Shown: positions 27,884-36,559 of the stretch, piece by piece
How the letters are laid out: the number at the start of each line of letters is the position of its first letter
Numbering within the stretch: the stretch's first letter is position 1
Assembly (NCBI RefSeq): GCF_030733425.1
Contig: NZ_JASHIZ010000014.1
Coordinates: 55,551-119,550 of the forward strand
Reading direction: 5' to 3'
DNA length: 64,000 nucleotides
Source: Roseovarius sp. MMSF_3350
GTDB lineage: Bacteria > Pseudomonadota > Alphaproteobacteria > Rhodobacterales > Rhodobacteraceae
Made by a program: the position numbers and the translations under genes
The notes under the pieces: generated by a model
What the model was told of the DNA's origin: nothing
The model's input: only the letters and a program-made list of their open reading frames with translations
The model's database searches: none

Positions 27884-28095
27884 CCGCGGCCCTGGACTCT
27901 GCGATGGTGGCGGCGCACCAAGCACATGATGCCGCGGCGCTGATCCGGCTTTATACCCAAGCCGCGGATACGGCGAACGACCTGGACGCGTCGTGCTTCT
28001 ACCTGACGCATGCGTATGTATTCGCGCTCGAGGCCGGGGCGCCGGATGCGCGGCGTCTGCATGCGCGGTTGGTGCGGCACGGGCGCGAGGCCTGA
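27880..28095 (+). CDS. Small protein coupled to the Rieske oxygenase
   Basis: 71 residues, alanine- and histidine-rich, predicted all-helical (MTAALDSAMVAAHQAHDAAA, ASCFYLTHAYVFALEAG). Its start codon overlaps the Rieske stop as ATGA, so it should be made in step with the oxygenase. The helical repeats look like a single TPR-like unit. No cysteine pattern for metal binding is present. A role as assembly or stability factor is only inference. Confidence 0.7.
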   Translation: MTAALDSAMVAAHQAHDAAALIRLYTQAADTANDLDASCFYLTHAYVFALEAGAPDARRLHARLVRHGREA

Positions 28096-28419
28096 GGCGC
28101 GGAAGAGGTTAATTCGGAGGATTCGCGGGAAAAATGGCACGTCGGTATTCGCGTCGGTATGACGTCGGTATGGCGACGGTGCGGATTTCGCGTTTCAGCC
28201 GGTTAACACACTGCGCGATGCGGACGGTGCGACCAGGGTTTCGTTAACGGTATGTGAAGAGACCGGGTGCGACGGCGCGTGGGTTTTCACCCACCCTACG
28301 CCGAAGTGGTGCGGATCGTGGCCTATTGCCCGGAAATCGAACGATGGCCGGGCCAGAATCGCCTTAATGGGATGGCAGGTATCTTACGCGACATTGCGCG
28401 AAACACCGCCCGAGGCGAC
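28096..28419 (+). other. Gene-free gap with a palindromic repeat
   Basis: Between the Rieske-linked gene and the small gene at 28420 I see no supportable coding region. It contains short direct echoes of gacgtcggtat (28155-28180) and one copy of the GTGGGTTTTCACCCACCC repeat at 28279-28300. Confidence 0.65.
28279..28300. repeat. Palindromic interspersed repeat, copy 1
   Basis: GTGGGTTTTCACCCACCC followed by TACG. The inner GTGGGT/ACCCAC arms can form a short stem. Identical sequence occurs at 41767 and 56164 and a close variant at 50095. It is in an intergenic gap. Confidence 0.85.
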
Positions 28420-28608
28420 ATGCAGACCAGACCGGACCATATCGAGATGTCACGCCACGCGCGGCTGTTCGAGCTGTTGCGGCAGGAAAATGCCGCGCGA
28501 CGGGTGCGTGACAGCGCCACGGCGCGGCAGGTCGCGGACGGCAACGCGGCGATGGCGTTCCGCGACCTGGCGGAGATGTCCTTTGAGGCCAGGCCCGTGG
28601 CGCTTTAG
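28420..28608 (+). CDS. Small hypothetical protein
   Basis: 62 residues, soluble and strongly helical, rich in Ala, Arg and Glu ([20 protein letters not shown]). The ATG at 28420 has GAGG 5 nt before it; longer in-frame starts run back through the repeat and are unlikely. It overlaps the 3' end of the convergent rlmE gene by 4 nt. No family recognised; it may be non-coding. Confidence 0.45.
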   Translation: MQTRPDHIEMSRHARLFELLRQENAARRVRDSATARQVADGNAAMAFRDLAEMSFEARPVAL

Positions 28609-29336
28609 CCCCGGAAGCCCGTGGCGACCACGAATTTCTCGGAACTGTCGGATCGCGACGCGGGTGGCTTGACGTTGGCGACCTTGGTGAAGCGCTGCTT
28701 GAGGAGTTTCTGCAGGTCGCCCTCTGCCCCGCCGGCGAGGACCTTGGAGACGAAGGTGCCGCCTTCTTCGAGCACGTCGAAGGCGAGATAGGCGGCGGCT
28801 TCGCACAGTGCGATGATGCGCAAATGGTCGGTCTGCTTGTGGCCCGAGGAGGCGGCCGCCATGTCAGACATGACCACGTCCGCCTTGCCGCCCAACCATT
28901 CCTTCACCTTTTCGTCGGCGTCGTCCTCCATGAAGTCGAGCACGTGCAACTCGCAGCCGGCGATGGGCTCGACCTCTTGCAGGTCGATGCCGAGGATATA
29001 GCCCTGCGCCTTGCCGGATTTCTCGCCCAGGGCATTGACGCGGGGCACGGCCACCTGGCACCAGCCACCGGGCGCGCAGCCGAGGTCGACGACGCGGGCG
29101 CCGGGCACGAGGAAGCGGAACTTGTCGTCCAGCTCCATGATCTTGTAGGCGGCGCGGCCGCGATAGCCCTCGGCCTGGGCACGTTTCACGTACGGGTCGT
29201 TGAGCTGGCGTTGCAGCCAACGGGTGGAACTGCTGCGGCGGCCCTTGGCGGTCTTGACCTTGACGGTGAGGTCGCGCTGGCCGCGGCCGGAGGTGTTCTT
29301 GCCCGTGGGGCCCTTGCCGGTGGGTTTCTTGGCCAT
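28605..29336 (-). CDS. rlmE: 23S rRNA 2'-O-methyltransferase RlmE (FtsJ/RrmJ)
   Basis: Methylates the 2'-OH of U2552 in the 23S A-loop late in 50S assembly. 243 residues. The catalytic set is visible as K65 (AYKIMELD), D158 (SDMA), K198 (FVSKVLAG) and E233 (SSEKFVV), and the SAM motif DLGCAPGGW at about 84-92. A basic N-terminal extension of about 40 residues is longer than in E. coli. Its ATG shares a base with the stop of the upstream ppx/gppA gene (TGATG). Confidence 0.95.
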   Translation of the reverse strand: MAKKPTGKGPTGKNTSGRGQRDLTVKVKTAKGRRSSSTRWLQRQLNDPYVKRAQAEGYRGRAAYKIMELDDKFRFLVPGARVVDLGCAPGGWCQVAVPRVNALGEKSGKAQGYILGIDLQEVEPIAGCELHVLDFMEDDADEKVKEWLGGKADVVMSDMAAASSGHKQTDHLRIIALCEAAAYLAFDVLEEGGTFVSKVLAGGAEGDLQKLLKQRFTKVANVKPPASRSDSSEKFVVATGFRG

Positions 29337-30466
29337 CAGTCCTGTCCTTCGATCAGCACGCCGTCGGCGGCCATCTGGGCGTAGAGCATGCCCTCGCGCA
29401 GGCCGCGGTCGGCGACCGACAGCCGATCGGTGGGCCAGCAGCGCAAGAGCGCCTGCAGAATCGCGGCGCCGGACATGATGAGCGCCTGCCGGTCGAGCCC
29501 GATGCGCGGGTCGCGGCGGCGGCCGGCAGGGCCCATGGCCAGGTAGTCGCGGATCACCCGGTCGATCTGGTCGGAGGTCATGCGCAGCCCGTCGACCTTG
29601 TTGCGGTCGTACCGCTTGAGGCCAAGGTGGCTGGCGGCGACGGTCGTGACCGTGCCCGAAGTGCCGATGATCTGGAAGCCGTCGCGCGGCGGCTCGTCCT
29701 TGTAGGGGGCGAATTCGGCGAGGTTTTCCTCGAAGAACCAGCTCATGAGGGCGAAGCGCGCGGCGTCATCCTCGACATCGTTGAACTGGTCGCGCAGCGT
29801 CGCCACCCCCAGGGGCACGCTGATCCAGTCGACCACGCGGGCCGAGGGGCCATCGACGCGCCGGGCGTCGGGAAAGCCGCCATGCATTCGCATGATCGCC
29901 GAGGCCCGCTCGCGCGGGCGGACGTTGGTGAGGTCGATCCAGACAAGCTCGGTCGAGCCGCCGCCGATATCGACCACCAGAAGCTGCTCGGTCTTCTTGC
30001 TGACCAGCGGCGCGCAGGAGACGACGGCAAGTTGCGCCTCTTCCTGCGGCTCGATGATGTCGAGGCGCAGGCCGGTTTCCCGTTCGACCTTTTTCATGAA
30101 GGCGGTGCCGTTGGAGGCGCGGCGGCAGGCCTCTGTCGCCACCAGGCGCATCCGCCGGACCTTGTTGCGCTTGAGTTTCTGCTGGCAGACCCGCAGGGCC
30201 TGAATGGTGCGGTAGATCGAGGCGCGCGACAGCTTGCCGGTCTGTTCCAGCCCCTGCCCCAGTTGCACCGATTTCGAAAAGCTGTCCACGACTTTGAACT
30301 GAGCGCCCTCGGGGCGGGCGATCAGCATTCGACAACTGTTCGTTCCCAGATCCAGCGCCGCGTAAAGCGGGCCGGATTCGGGCGAGATCAGTGCGGGGCT
30401 TTCGACCTTTGGCCGTTCTGATGAACGAGGGACCGCGCCCGCACTTTCGGGACGCTTGGGCGCCAT
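29336..30466 (-). CDS. Ppx/GppA-family phosphatase
   Basis: 376 residues of the actin-like ASKHA fold. [14 protein letters not shown] near residue 38 is the phosphate-1 motif and [15 protein letters not shown] near 163 the phosphate-2 motif. Members hydrolyse polyphosphate or pppGpp; the single-domain size leaves the choice open. Coupled to rlmE downstream, a common alphaproteobacterial pair. The 232-nt gap upstream separates it from the divergent one-carbon operon. Confidence 0.92.
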   Translation of the reverse strand: MAPKRPESAGAVPRSSERPKVESPALISPESGPLYAALDLGTNSCRMLIARPEGAQFKVVDSFSKSVQLGQGLEQTGKLSRASIYRTIQALRVCQQKLKRNKVRRMRLVATEACRRASNGTAFMKKVERETGLRLDIIEPQEEAQLAVVSCAPLVSKKTEQLLVVDIGGGSTELVWIDLTNVRPRERASAIMRMHGGFPDARRVDGPSARVVDWISVPLGVATLRDQFNDVEDDAARFALMSWFFEENLAEFAPYKDEPPRDGFQIIGTSGTVTTVAASHLGLKRYDRNKVDGLRMTSDQIDRVIRDYLAMGPAGRRRDPRIGLDRQALIMSGAAILQALLRCWPTDRLSVADRGLREGMLYAQMAADGVLIEGQD

Positions 30467-30698
30467 AACACACGCCCTCCATTTCGAGTTGAGTTAAAGG
30501 TAGTGGTTGCGAGGGGTTCGCGCAAGCTTTGAGCCGTGCGGAGGATAAACTTGAATCATTTTCCGGTGGCCGGCAGTGGCCTTGAAAGGGCATGCTGGGT
30601 AGGGTGACGTCGCTGGAAGTTGCCGTTAAGTCGAAAAACGACCCTGTCGGACGCGGCACGTGAATTAGAGAGAGTCAACCGAGGTAGAGGAATCAGCG

Positions 30699-31004
30699 AT
30701 GGTTGATGTGACTGTAGTATACTGGCGGGACATTCCCGCGCAGGTGATCGTCGGCAAGGGCCGGCGCGGGTCCAAACGCCCCCTGCCCGAGCGGTTCGAG
30801 CAGGCCATCGATCGGGCGGCGATGAAAGTCGGCGCCGAGGATACCGATGCCTATCTCGCCGAGTGGCGCAAGGCGGCCCCCTATGAGGTGGAAGGCGATG
30901 CCGATGCGGTGGCCGAGGCCGAGGCCGCGCGGCTGGACGCGGAATACGATCAGGACCGCATCAAGCAGCTGATCGCGAATGACGGTTGGGCCGGCTCGCA
31001 GTGA
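30699..31004 (+). CDS. Virulence_fact-family small protein (PF13769-like)
   Basis: 101 residues, soluble, with an acidic helical C-terminus. VTVVYWRDIPAQVIVGKG followed by PLPERFEQAIDRAAM matches the small family named Virulence_fact. Despite the name, the neighbours are one-carbon genes: it stands 32 nt before the methylene-THF reductase and in the same direction as the methyl-THF methyltransferase, so a role in methyl transfer is likelier than virulence. Mechanism unknown. Confidence 0.78.
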   Translation: MVDVTVVYWRDIPAQVIVGKGRRGSKRPLPERFEQAIDRAAMKVGAEDTDAYLAEWRKAAPYEVEGDADAVAEAEAARLDAEYDQDRIKQLIANDGWAGSQ

Positions 31005-31036
31005 GCGGGGGCCGCAAATCTTTCTGGGAGGCCGCG

Positions 31037-31969
31037 ATGGCTCTTTTGAACTTCAAGAAACGTGAGACCCCGGGCGCGCGCACGGTCAACCCGCAGGTGG
31101 AAGCTTTGCTCGACGGCTATTCCATCGAGGTGATGCCGCGCACCGCCGAGAAGGTGGACAATTTCCGCGACCTGCTGCCCGAGGGCACGCGCGTCTATAT
31201 CGCGCATATCGAAGGCACGCCGATCGAGGACATGGTCACGACCGCCAAGCGTGTGGCCGCCGAAGGCTACAAGGTTATGCCGCACTTCCCGGCGCGGATC
31301 ATCAAGGACCAGGCGACGCTGGAGGACTGGATCGCGCGCTATCAGGGCGAGGCCGGCGTCGAACAGGCGCTGGTGCTGGCCGGGGGCGTCACCGAGCCGC
31401 ACGGCGCATTCGACAGCTCGATGCAACTGCTGGAGACCGGCGCGTTCGACCGGGCGGGATTCAAGCGGCTGCACGTGGCCGGCCACCCCGAGGGCAACCG
31501 CGACATCGACCCAGATGGCGGCAGGAAGAACGTCGAGAATGCGGTGCAGTGGAAGCAGAAATTCTCGGAGCGCACGGATGCCGAGATGGCGCTGGCCACG
31601 CAGTTCGCGTTCGACGCCGACCCGATCATCAAGTGGGCCGACGACCTGGCCGCGGCCGGTGTGACCCTGCCCATCCATATCGGCATTGCGGGTCCTGCGA
31701 AGCTGCAGACGCTGATCAAGTTTGCCATCGCCTGTGGCGTGGGTCCGTCGCTGAAGGTGCTGCAGAAGCGCGCGATGGACGTGTCCAAGCTGCTCTTGCC
31801 CTACGAGCCCACGGATGTCCTGACCAAGCTGGCGGCACACAAGGCGGCCAACCCGGACTTCAACATCACCAACGTTCACTTCTTCCCGCTGGGCGGCATC
31901 AAGACCAATGCCGAGTGGGCGATCGAAAATGGCGGCGCCTCGGCGGTGCCTGCTGCCAAACAAGGATAA
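31037..31969 (+). CDS. Methylenetetrahydrofolate reductase-like flavoprotein
   Basis: 310 residues of the MTHFR fold. The signature pieces are FRDLLPEGTRVYIAHIEGTP, GGVTEPHGAFDSS and LPIHIGIAGPAKLQTL. Such enzymes interconvert 5,10-methylene-THF and 5-methyl-THF using FAD. Placed directly before a methyl-THF:corrinoid methyltransferase and 3 nt from it, it more likely oxidises methyl-THF coming from demethylation than serves methionine synthesis; a biosynthetic MetF role cannot be excluded. Start at 31037 with GGGAGG upstream. Confidence 0.88.
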   Translation: MALLNFKKRETPGARTVNPQVEALLDGYSIEVMPRTAEKVDNFRDLLPEGTRVYIAHIEGTPIEDMVTTAKRVAAEGYKVMPHFPARIIKDQATLEDWIARYQGEAGVEQALVLAGGVTEPHGAFDSSMQLLETGAFDRAGFKRLHVAGHPEGNRDIDPDGGRKNVENAVQWKQKFSERTDAEMALATQFAFDADPIIKWADDLAAAGVTLPIHIGIAGPAKLQTLIKFAIACGVGPSLKVLQKRAMDVSKLLLPYEPTDVLTKLAAHKAANPDFNITNVHFFPLGGIKTNAEWAIENGGASAVPAAKQG

Positions 31970-31972
31970 GTC

Positions 31973-33034
31973 ATGACGCGTACCATCGTCGAAAGCAAAA
32001 CCAAGACCGCCATCATCGGGTTCGACCAGCCGTTCTGTGTGATCGGTGAGAGGATCAACCCCACGGGCCGCAAGAAGCTGGCCGCCGAGCTGGAAGCGGG
32101 CGATTTCTCGACCGTTGAGGCCGACGCCATCGCGCAGGTCGCGGCGGGTGCCACGGTTCTGGATATCAACGCGGGCGTTGTCTACAACTCGAACCCCGAT
32201 CCGAACCAGACCGAGCCGCCGCTGATGCGCAAGGTGGTGGAACTGGTGCAAGGGCTGGTGGATGTGCCGCTGTGCATCGACAGCTCGGTGCCCGGTGCGC
32301 TGGAAGCGGGGCTGGAGACCTGCGAGGGCCGCCCGCTGCTGAACTCGGTCACCGGCGAGGAAGAGCGGCTGGAACTGGTTCTGCCGCTGGTCAAGAAATA
32401 CAACGTGCCGGTGGTGGCGATTTCCAACGACGACACCGGGATCAGCGAAGACCCCGACGTGCGCTTTGCCGTGGCCAAGAAGATCGTGGAACGGGCCGCC
32501 GATTTCGGCATTCCGGCGCATGACATCGTGGTCGACCCGCTGGTCATGCCGATCGGCGCCATGGGCACGGCCGGTCAGCAGGTGTTTACCCTTGTCCGCC
32601 GCCTGCGCGAGGAGCTGGGCGTGAACACCACCTGCGGCGCGTCCAACATCAGCTTCGGGCTGCCCAACCGGCACGGGATCAACAACGCGTTCCTGCCGAT
32701 GGCGATGGGTGCGGGCATGACCAGCGCCATCATGAACCCGATCGCCCTGCCCGTGAAGGAGGCCGACAAGGCCGCCAAGCGGGCCGAGGCCGAAGCGGCG
32801 GGGATCATCATCCCCGAGGATATGGACGACGAGACCTTCTGCCAGATGTTCGGCCTGGGAAGCACAAAGCCGCGTGCCGGCAAGGAGATGGAGGCCATTC
32901 GCGCCGCCAACTTCCTGACCAATAACGACCCGCATGGCGGCGAGTGGATCAAGTTCAACAAGGCCCCGCCGAAAGCCGGCGAAGAAGAGACCGGACGTGG
33001 CGGACGGGGCGGACGCCGCCGCCGCCGGGCCTGA
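31973..33034 (+). CDS. Methyltetrahydrofolate:corrinoid protein methyltransferase
   Basis: 353 residues with a pterin-binding TIM barrel: FCVIGERINPTGRKKL, ATVLDINAG, PLCIDSSVPGALEAGL, NDDTGIS, and SNISFGLPNR. It moves a methyl group between a corrinoid protein and THF, as AcsE or MtvA/MtgA-like enzymes do. Unusual is the C-terminal tail, EETGRGGRGGRRRRRA, an Arg/Gly-rich extension absent from typical members. The corrinoid protein it needs may be the one at 57649. A good terminator follows at 33059. Confidence 0.9.
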   Translation: MTRTIVESKTKTAIIGFDQPFCVIGERINPTGRKKLAAELEAGDFSTVEADAIAQVAAGATVLDINAGVVYNSNPDPNQTEPPLMRKVVELVQGLVDVPLCIDSSVPGALEAGLETCEGRPLLNSVTGEEERLELVLPLVKKYNVPVVAISNDDTGISEDPDVRFAVAKKIVERAADFGIPAHDIVVDPLVMPIGAMGTAGQQVFTLVRRLREELGVNTTCGASNISFGLPNRHGINNAFLPMAMGAGMTSAIMNPIALPVKEADKAAKRAEAEAAGIIIPEDMDDETFCQMFGLGSTKPRAGKEMEAIRAANFLTNNDPHGGEWIKFNKAPPKAGEEETGRGGRGGRRRRRA

Positions 33035-33058
33035 GAATCAGGACAGTGAAGAGGGAAA

Positions 33059-33083
33059 AGCCCCGGTTCGCGCCGGGGCTTTT
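33059..33083 (+). terminator. Rho-independent terminator of the one-carbon operon
   Basis: AGCCCCGG (33059-33066) pairs with CCGGGGCT (33073-33080) around TTCGCG, followed by TTTT (33080-33083). AAAA before the left arm makes it usable from the convergent yihY-like gene too. Confidence 0.85.
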
Positions 33084-33106
33084 CTGCATTCGGGGGCTGC
33101 GGCGGA

Positions 33107-34000
33107 TCAGTGTGGGGCTGGCGTGTCCTCGTCGGCCTGACGCTCGATCTCGGCGTTCAGTTTGGCGCCCGCCAACACGATGAAGGCCGAGAGCCACAGC
33201 CATGTCAGCAGGATGATGACGCCGCCCAGCGTGCCGTAGGTCTCGTTGTAGCTGGCGAAATTCTGCGTGTAGATGGAGAAGGCGACGGTGCCGATGAGCC
33301 ACAGGGCCGTGGCGGCCACCGCGCCGGGGCTGATCCAGCGCCAGCGGGCGGGCGGACGGGAGGGACCGAAGCGATAGAGCACCGCCAGGCCGAGGATGGC
33401 GAAGACGGCCAGGATCGGCCACTGGAGCCACAGAATCGCGGTTTCCAACCCGTCCGGCAGACCGAGAAAGCCGATGACGTTGGGCAAGACGATCATCGCG
33501 CCGAGCGACACCAGCAGGCCCGCAATGATGAAGAGCGTGAGTGCGACGCCGGTGGCGTAAAGGGCGACAAAGCCGCGGGTTTCCTTCTCGGTATAGGCGA
33601 TGTTCATGCCCTCCATCAGCGTCATCATCCCCTTGGTCGCGCCGTATAGCGCCAGCAAAAGGCCGATGATGGCGGCAAGGCTCGTGGCGCTTTCGTCGCC
33701 GCCGGTGACCTTGAGCACCTGGTCGCGGATGATCTCGGCCGCATTCTGGGGCAGGATGGCGACGATCTCTTTCAACTGCGTGGTGACATCGCTTGGATCG
33801 AGCAGGACGCCCGCAATGGAAATGAGCGCGACGGCAGCAGGAAAGATCGCAAGCAGCCCGAAGAAGGCGACCCCGGCAGACACCACCGACATGTGATCGT
33901 CGACAATGCCGGACTTGACCCGAAGCACGATGTCCCACCAGCCGCGGCGCGGAATGCGGGCAGGATGATCGGCGGAATGTTCCCGGGCGTAGTCTTGCAT
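33107..34000 (-). CDS. YihY/BrkB-family inner-membrane protein
   Basis: 297 residues with six hydrophobic segments, among them SVVSAGVAFFGLLAIFPAAV and GVIILLTWLWLSAFIVLAGA, which are the family hallmarks (the FYxxxALFP-like and GG(V/I)I..LLW.Y motifs). Once annotated as ribonuclease BN, the family has no proven function. The start at 34000 has GGGAG nearby; the in-frame extension to 34186 is non-conserved. Ends 20-odd nt from the shared terminator. Confidence 0.86.
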   Translation of the reverse strand: MQDYAREHSADHPARIPRRGWWDIVLRVKSGIVDDHMSVVSAGVAFFGLLAIFPAAVALISIAGVLLDPSDVTTQLKEIVAILPQNAAEIIRDQVLKVTGGDESATSLAAIIGLLLALYGATKGMMTLMEGMNIAYTEKETRGFVALYATGVALTLFIIAGLLVSLGAMIVLPNVIGFLGLPDGLETAILWLQWPILAVFAILGLAVLYRFGPSRPPARWRWISPGAVAATALWLIGTVAFSIYTQNFASYNETYGTLGGVIILLTWLWLSAFIVLAGAKLNAEIERQADEDTPAPH

Positions 34001-34580
34001 GGAGGCCGCTCCCTTTGCTTTGCCGTGTTGCAGGCTCAACGCATGAGCGGGCCAAAAGATCGGGCCAGGGACCGTGAAATGTCCGGAACTTTGCGGGCGA
34101 GGGCTCGGGGTTGGGCGTGCGAAAGACATCGACAAGGCGCGAAATTTCTGCGCATGAGGGTTAGGTGCGCCGCGTACAAGGAACACATTTGGTCATTTGC
34201 TTCGCCCTTGAGGCGAGACGAGCAGTGTTTCGCCCATGTCATCGCAGGCACTGATTGACCGCAATAAACCTCTGATATAAATACGTTTTCCGCGACTCTT
34301 ATTGAAATTTCTCGTTCGCACCACGGGCGGCTTCGCTCTGACCGCATCGGCTGTGAAACATTTTGCGCAACCAAAGGTATATTTCGCTTGATATTTGGTG
34401 TGTGGGATGCCAGCCTACCAGTGCAGGCGAAAAAGATGACGCGAACGAGGAGGTTCGCAGCGCTTCATTCTGCCTTGAAAAACAAGAGTCGCCCGACGCG
34501 TTTCGCGGCCCCCCGATTGGCTAACGCCCATCGGGCGCCGTTACTGCCGAGGGCATGTTACATGTCTGGGAGGACAAGAG
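34001..34580 (+). other. Gene-free region upstream of the Nramp-like gene
   Basis: About 580 nt without a supportable gene, comparatively AT-rich in 34255-34400. It holds a candidate promoter at 34255 and an imperfect dyad CCCGAT (34512-34517) / ATCGGG (34530-34535) close to the start codon. If the promoter is right, the mRNA leader would be near 290 nt, long enough for an RNA regulator, but I recognise no riboswitch consensus. Confidence 0.6.
34255..34281 (+). promoter_or_regulatory. Candidate promoter for the Nramp-like gene
   Basis: TTGACC (34255-34260) and TATAAA (34276-34281) are 15 bp apart within an AT-rich patch. The spacing is short, so the assignment is tentative. Confidence 0.35.
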
Positions 34581-35972
34581 TTGAGTGACATTTCTATACC
34601 TTTGGGGGGAAAGGATGCCGCCAAGGGCGCGACCGACGCATCGGCGGGCGAGACAATTTATCTGGATGCGCCCGGAACGACGCTGAAAGACACCTGGAAG
34701 AACGCCGGCCCCGGCATCGCCGCCGCGATGACCGGCATCGGCGCCAGCCATATCATGCACGGGCCCACCGCCGGCGCGCAGTTCGGTTACGCCCTGCTGT
34801 GGATCATCCCCGCGGCCTATATCCTGAAGTATTGCTGCTTCGAATTCGCCCACCGTTACACGATGGTGAAGGGTGAAAGCATCATGAACGCCTATGCCCG
34901 GGTCGGCCAGTGGCCGTTCTGGTATCTTGGTTTCCAGTCGCTGGCCAACACCTTCGGCATCGCCGGGCGGGCGCTCGGGTGTGGTGCGCTGCTCTGGGCC
35001 GCCTTCCCGTTCATGTCTCTCGAGATGTGGTCGATGTCCGTTCTGCTGATCAGCGTCGCCATCCTGTGGCTGGGCAAGTACGAAGTGTTCGAAGGCATCG
35101 TGAAAGTCGCGATCATCGTCTTCGCGCTGTCGTCCTTCATCGCCTTCGCGTTGCAGGCGCCGCCCCCGGGTGAATACCTGTCGCGGCTGCTGCCGAGCCT
35201 GCCGCCCGCCGGTGCCATGATCCTTTTCGGGTCGATGTTCGGGTACTTCCCGACCACGACCGAGGTTTCGGCGATGCAGTCCAACTGGGCCGTCGACAAG
35301 AAAAGCGGCATGGTCTACGTCAGGGAGATGCGCGAGAAAGGCCATACGGTCGAAGTGCATCCCGACTACATGAAGAACTCGATGATCCTGTACCGCCGGG
35401 ACATGAACGTGTCCTATATCATCGCGGCGCTGACCGGCATGGTGTTCCTGATCGTCGGTGCCGTCGTGCTGAACCCGATCGGCCTGGTTCCCGCGGGTCG
35501 TGAAATGGGCGTGACGATCGCGCGTATCTATACCGACACATTCGGCGCGTGGGTCTTCCCGGTCATCATCGCGGGTGGTATCGCGGCGCTGTTCTCGACC
35601 GTCTTCACCTATTTCGACGGTCAGGCACGGGTGTTCGAGGAATGCTGTGTGCGGCTGAAGACGAGCTGGGACAAACCCACGACCCGCAAGCTGATCAACC
35701 GCGGGTTCCAGGTGCTGTGGGTCATCGGCGGCGCTGCCGTGATGTTCGGCATGCCGAAGCCGATCCTGGTGGTGCAACTCGCCTCGATCCTCGCCCTCGT
35801 GTTCTCGCCGGTCATCTACTGGCTGACGATCAAGGCGGTCACCGACGGCTTTCAGACACCCGAGGAGCGCGAGCACATGCCCGGCCGCTTCATGATGGGG
35901 CTGGCCTGGGCCGGTACGATCGGCCTGACCCTTGTCTCGATCTACGTCCTGTTCATGATGGCGACGGCGTAG
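34581..35972 (+). CDS. Nramp-related membrane transporter lacking the canonical metal motifs
   Basis: 463 residues with about 10-11 membrane segments. The start is TTG at 34581, placed 7 nt after GGGAGGA; no ATG fits. The N-terminal GPGIAAAMTGIGASHIMHGP aligns with Nramp TM1 but has TGIGAS where DPGN should stand, and TM6 reads GSMFGYFPTTTEVSAM in place of the MPH motif. The substrate is therefore probably not Mn2+/Fe2+; Mg2+, another cation or an organic solute is possible. A strong terminator follows. Divergent-oriented teaDCBA genes lie downstream on the other strand. Confidence 0.78.
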   Translation: MSDISIPLGGKDAAKGATDASAGETIYLDAPGTTLKDTWKNAGPGIAAAMTGIGASHIMHGPTAGAQFGYALLWIIPAAYILKYCCFEFAHRYTMVKGESIMNAYARVGQWPFWYLGFQSLANTFGIAGRALGCGALLWAAFPFMSLEMWSMSVLLISVAILWLGKYEVFEGIVKVAIIVFALSSFIAFALQAPPPGEYLSRLLPSLPPAGAMILFGSMFGYFPTTTEVSAMQSNWAVDKKSGMVYVREMREKGHTVEVHPDYMKNSMILYRRDMNVSYIIAALTGMVFLIVGAVVLNPIGLVPAGREMGVTIARIYTDTFGAWVFPVIIAGGIAALFSTVFTYFDGQARVFEECCVRLKTSWDKPTTRKLINRGFQVLWVIGGAAVMFGMPKPILVVQLASILALVFSPVIYWLTIKAVTDGFQTPEEREHMPGRFMMGLAWAGTIGLTLVSIYVLFMMATA

Positions 35973-35996
35973 CACCACGGCACCTTGAAACAATAG

Positions 35997-36029
35997 GCCG
36001 CGCCACGGGAGATCGTGGCGCGGCTTTTT
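35997..36029 (+). terminator. Rho-independent terminator after the Nramp-like gene
   Basis: GCCGCGCCACG (35997-36007) pairs perfectly with CGTGGCGCGGC (36014-36024) around a 6-nt loop, followed by TTTTT. It ends the plus-strand gene and faces the end of teaD. Confidence 0.9.
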
Positions 36030-36105
36030 CTTTGGTCGAGAGTTGCGGTACGACCCGGGGCAAGACAGGCTGCATCCCCCTGCCCCGTTCGTCGCGCCGG
36101 TTACG

Positions 36106-36546
36106 TCAGACGATCAGCACCGGCACCGGTGAGAGGTACGTGACCTTCTGCGAAACGCTGCCCAGAAGGTAGCCTTCCATCGAGCCCATACCGCGGCGGC
36201 CGATCACGATGAGGTCGATGCCGTGGTTCTCGACGAACTTGACGATATTGCGCGAGGTGGGGCCGGCCTTGACGAAGGCGCGGACATTGGTCTTGCCCGC
36301 CTCCTGCGCGCGTTTCTTGGCGGTTGCCACGACTTCCTCCGCATGGGAGCGCATGGCGTCGTCGATGTTGCCGGGATCGTCCGGGCGGACCATGGACAGC
36401 GACGCCTCGAGCATCGAATGGTGGCGGTAGACCGTCAGCAGCGTCAGATCGGCGCCGCCGCAGAGGGCTGCCATCTCAAGGGCCTTGTCGAGGGCCAGCT
36501 CGGAGTTGGGCGACCCGTCGAAGGGCACCAGGATTGATTTGTACAT
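36106..36546 (-). CDS. teaD: Universal stress protein, TeaD-like regulator of ectoine TRAP transport
   Basis: 146 residues. The ATP-binding motif VIGRRGMGSMEGYLLGSVS near the C-terminus fits the G2xG9xGS pattern of ATP-binding UspA proteins. In Halomonas elongata the equivalent gene teaD follows teaABC and negatively adjusts ectoine uptake. Here it is the last gene of the same order, 13 nt after the large permease, which is strong context for the assignment. Cytosolic. Confidence 0.85.
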   Translation of the reverse strand: MYKSILVPFDGSPNSELALDKALEMAALCGGADLTLLTVYRHHSMLEASLSMVRPDDPGNIDDAMRSHAEEVVATAKKRAQEAGKTNVRAFVKAGPTSRNIVKFVENHGIDLIVIGRRGMGSMEGYLLGSVSQKVTYLSPVPVLIV

Positions 36547-36559
36547 GTCTCTCCTCCGG

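Noticed and set aside
30950..32935. A 661-residue open frame on the minus strand
   Set aside because: It lies opposite the MTHFR-like and methyltransferase genes, whose protein motifs are unmistakable; the antisense translation is low-complexity His/Arg/Gly-rich.
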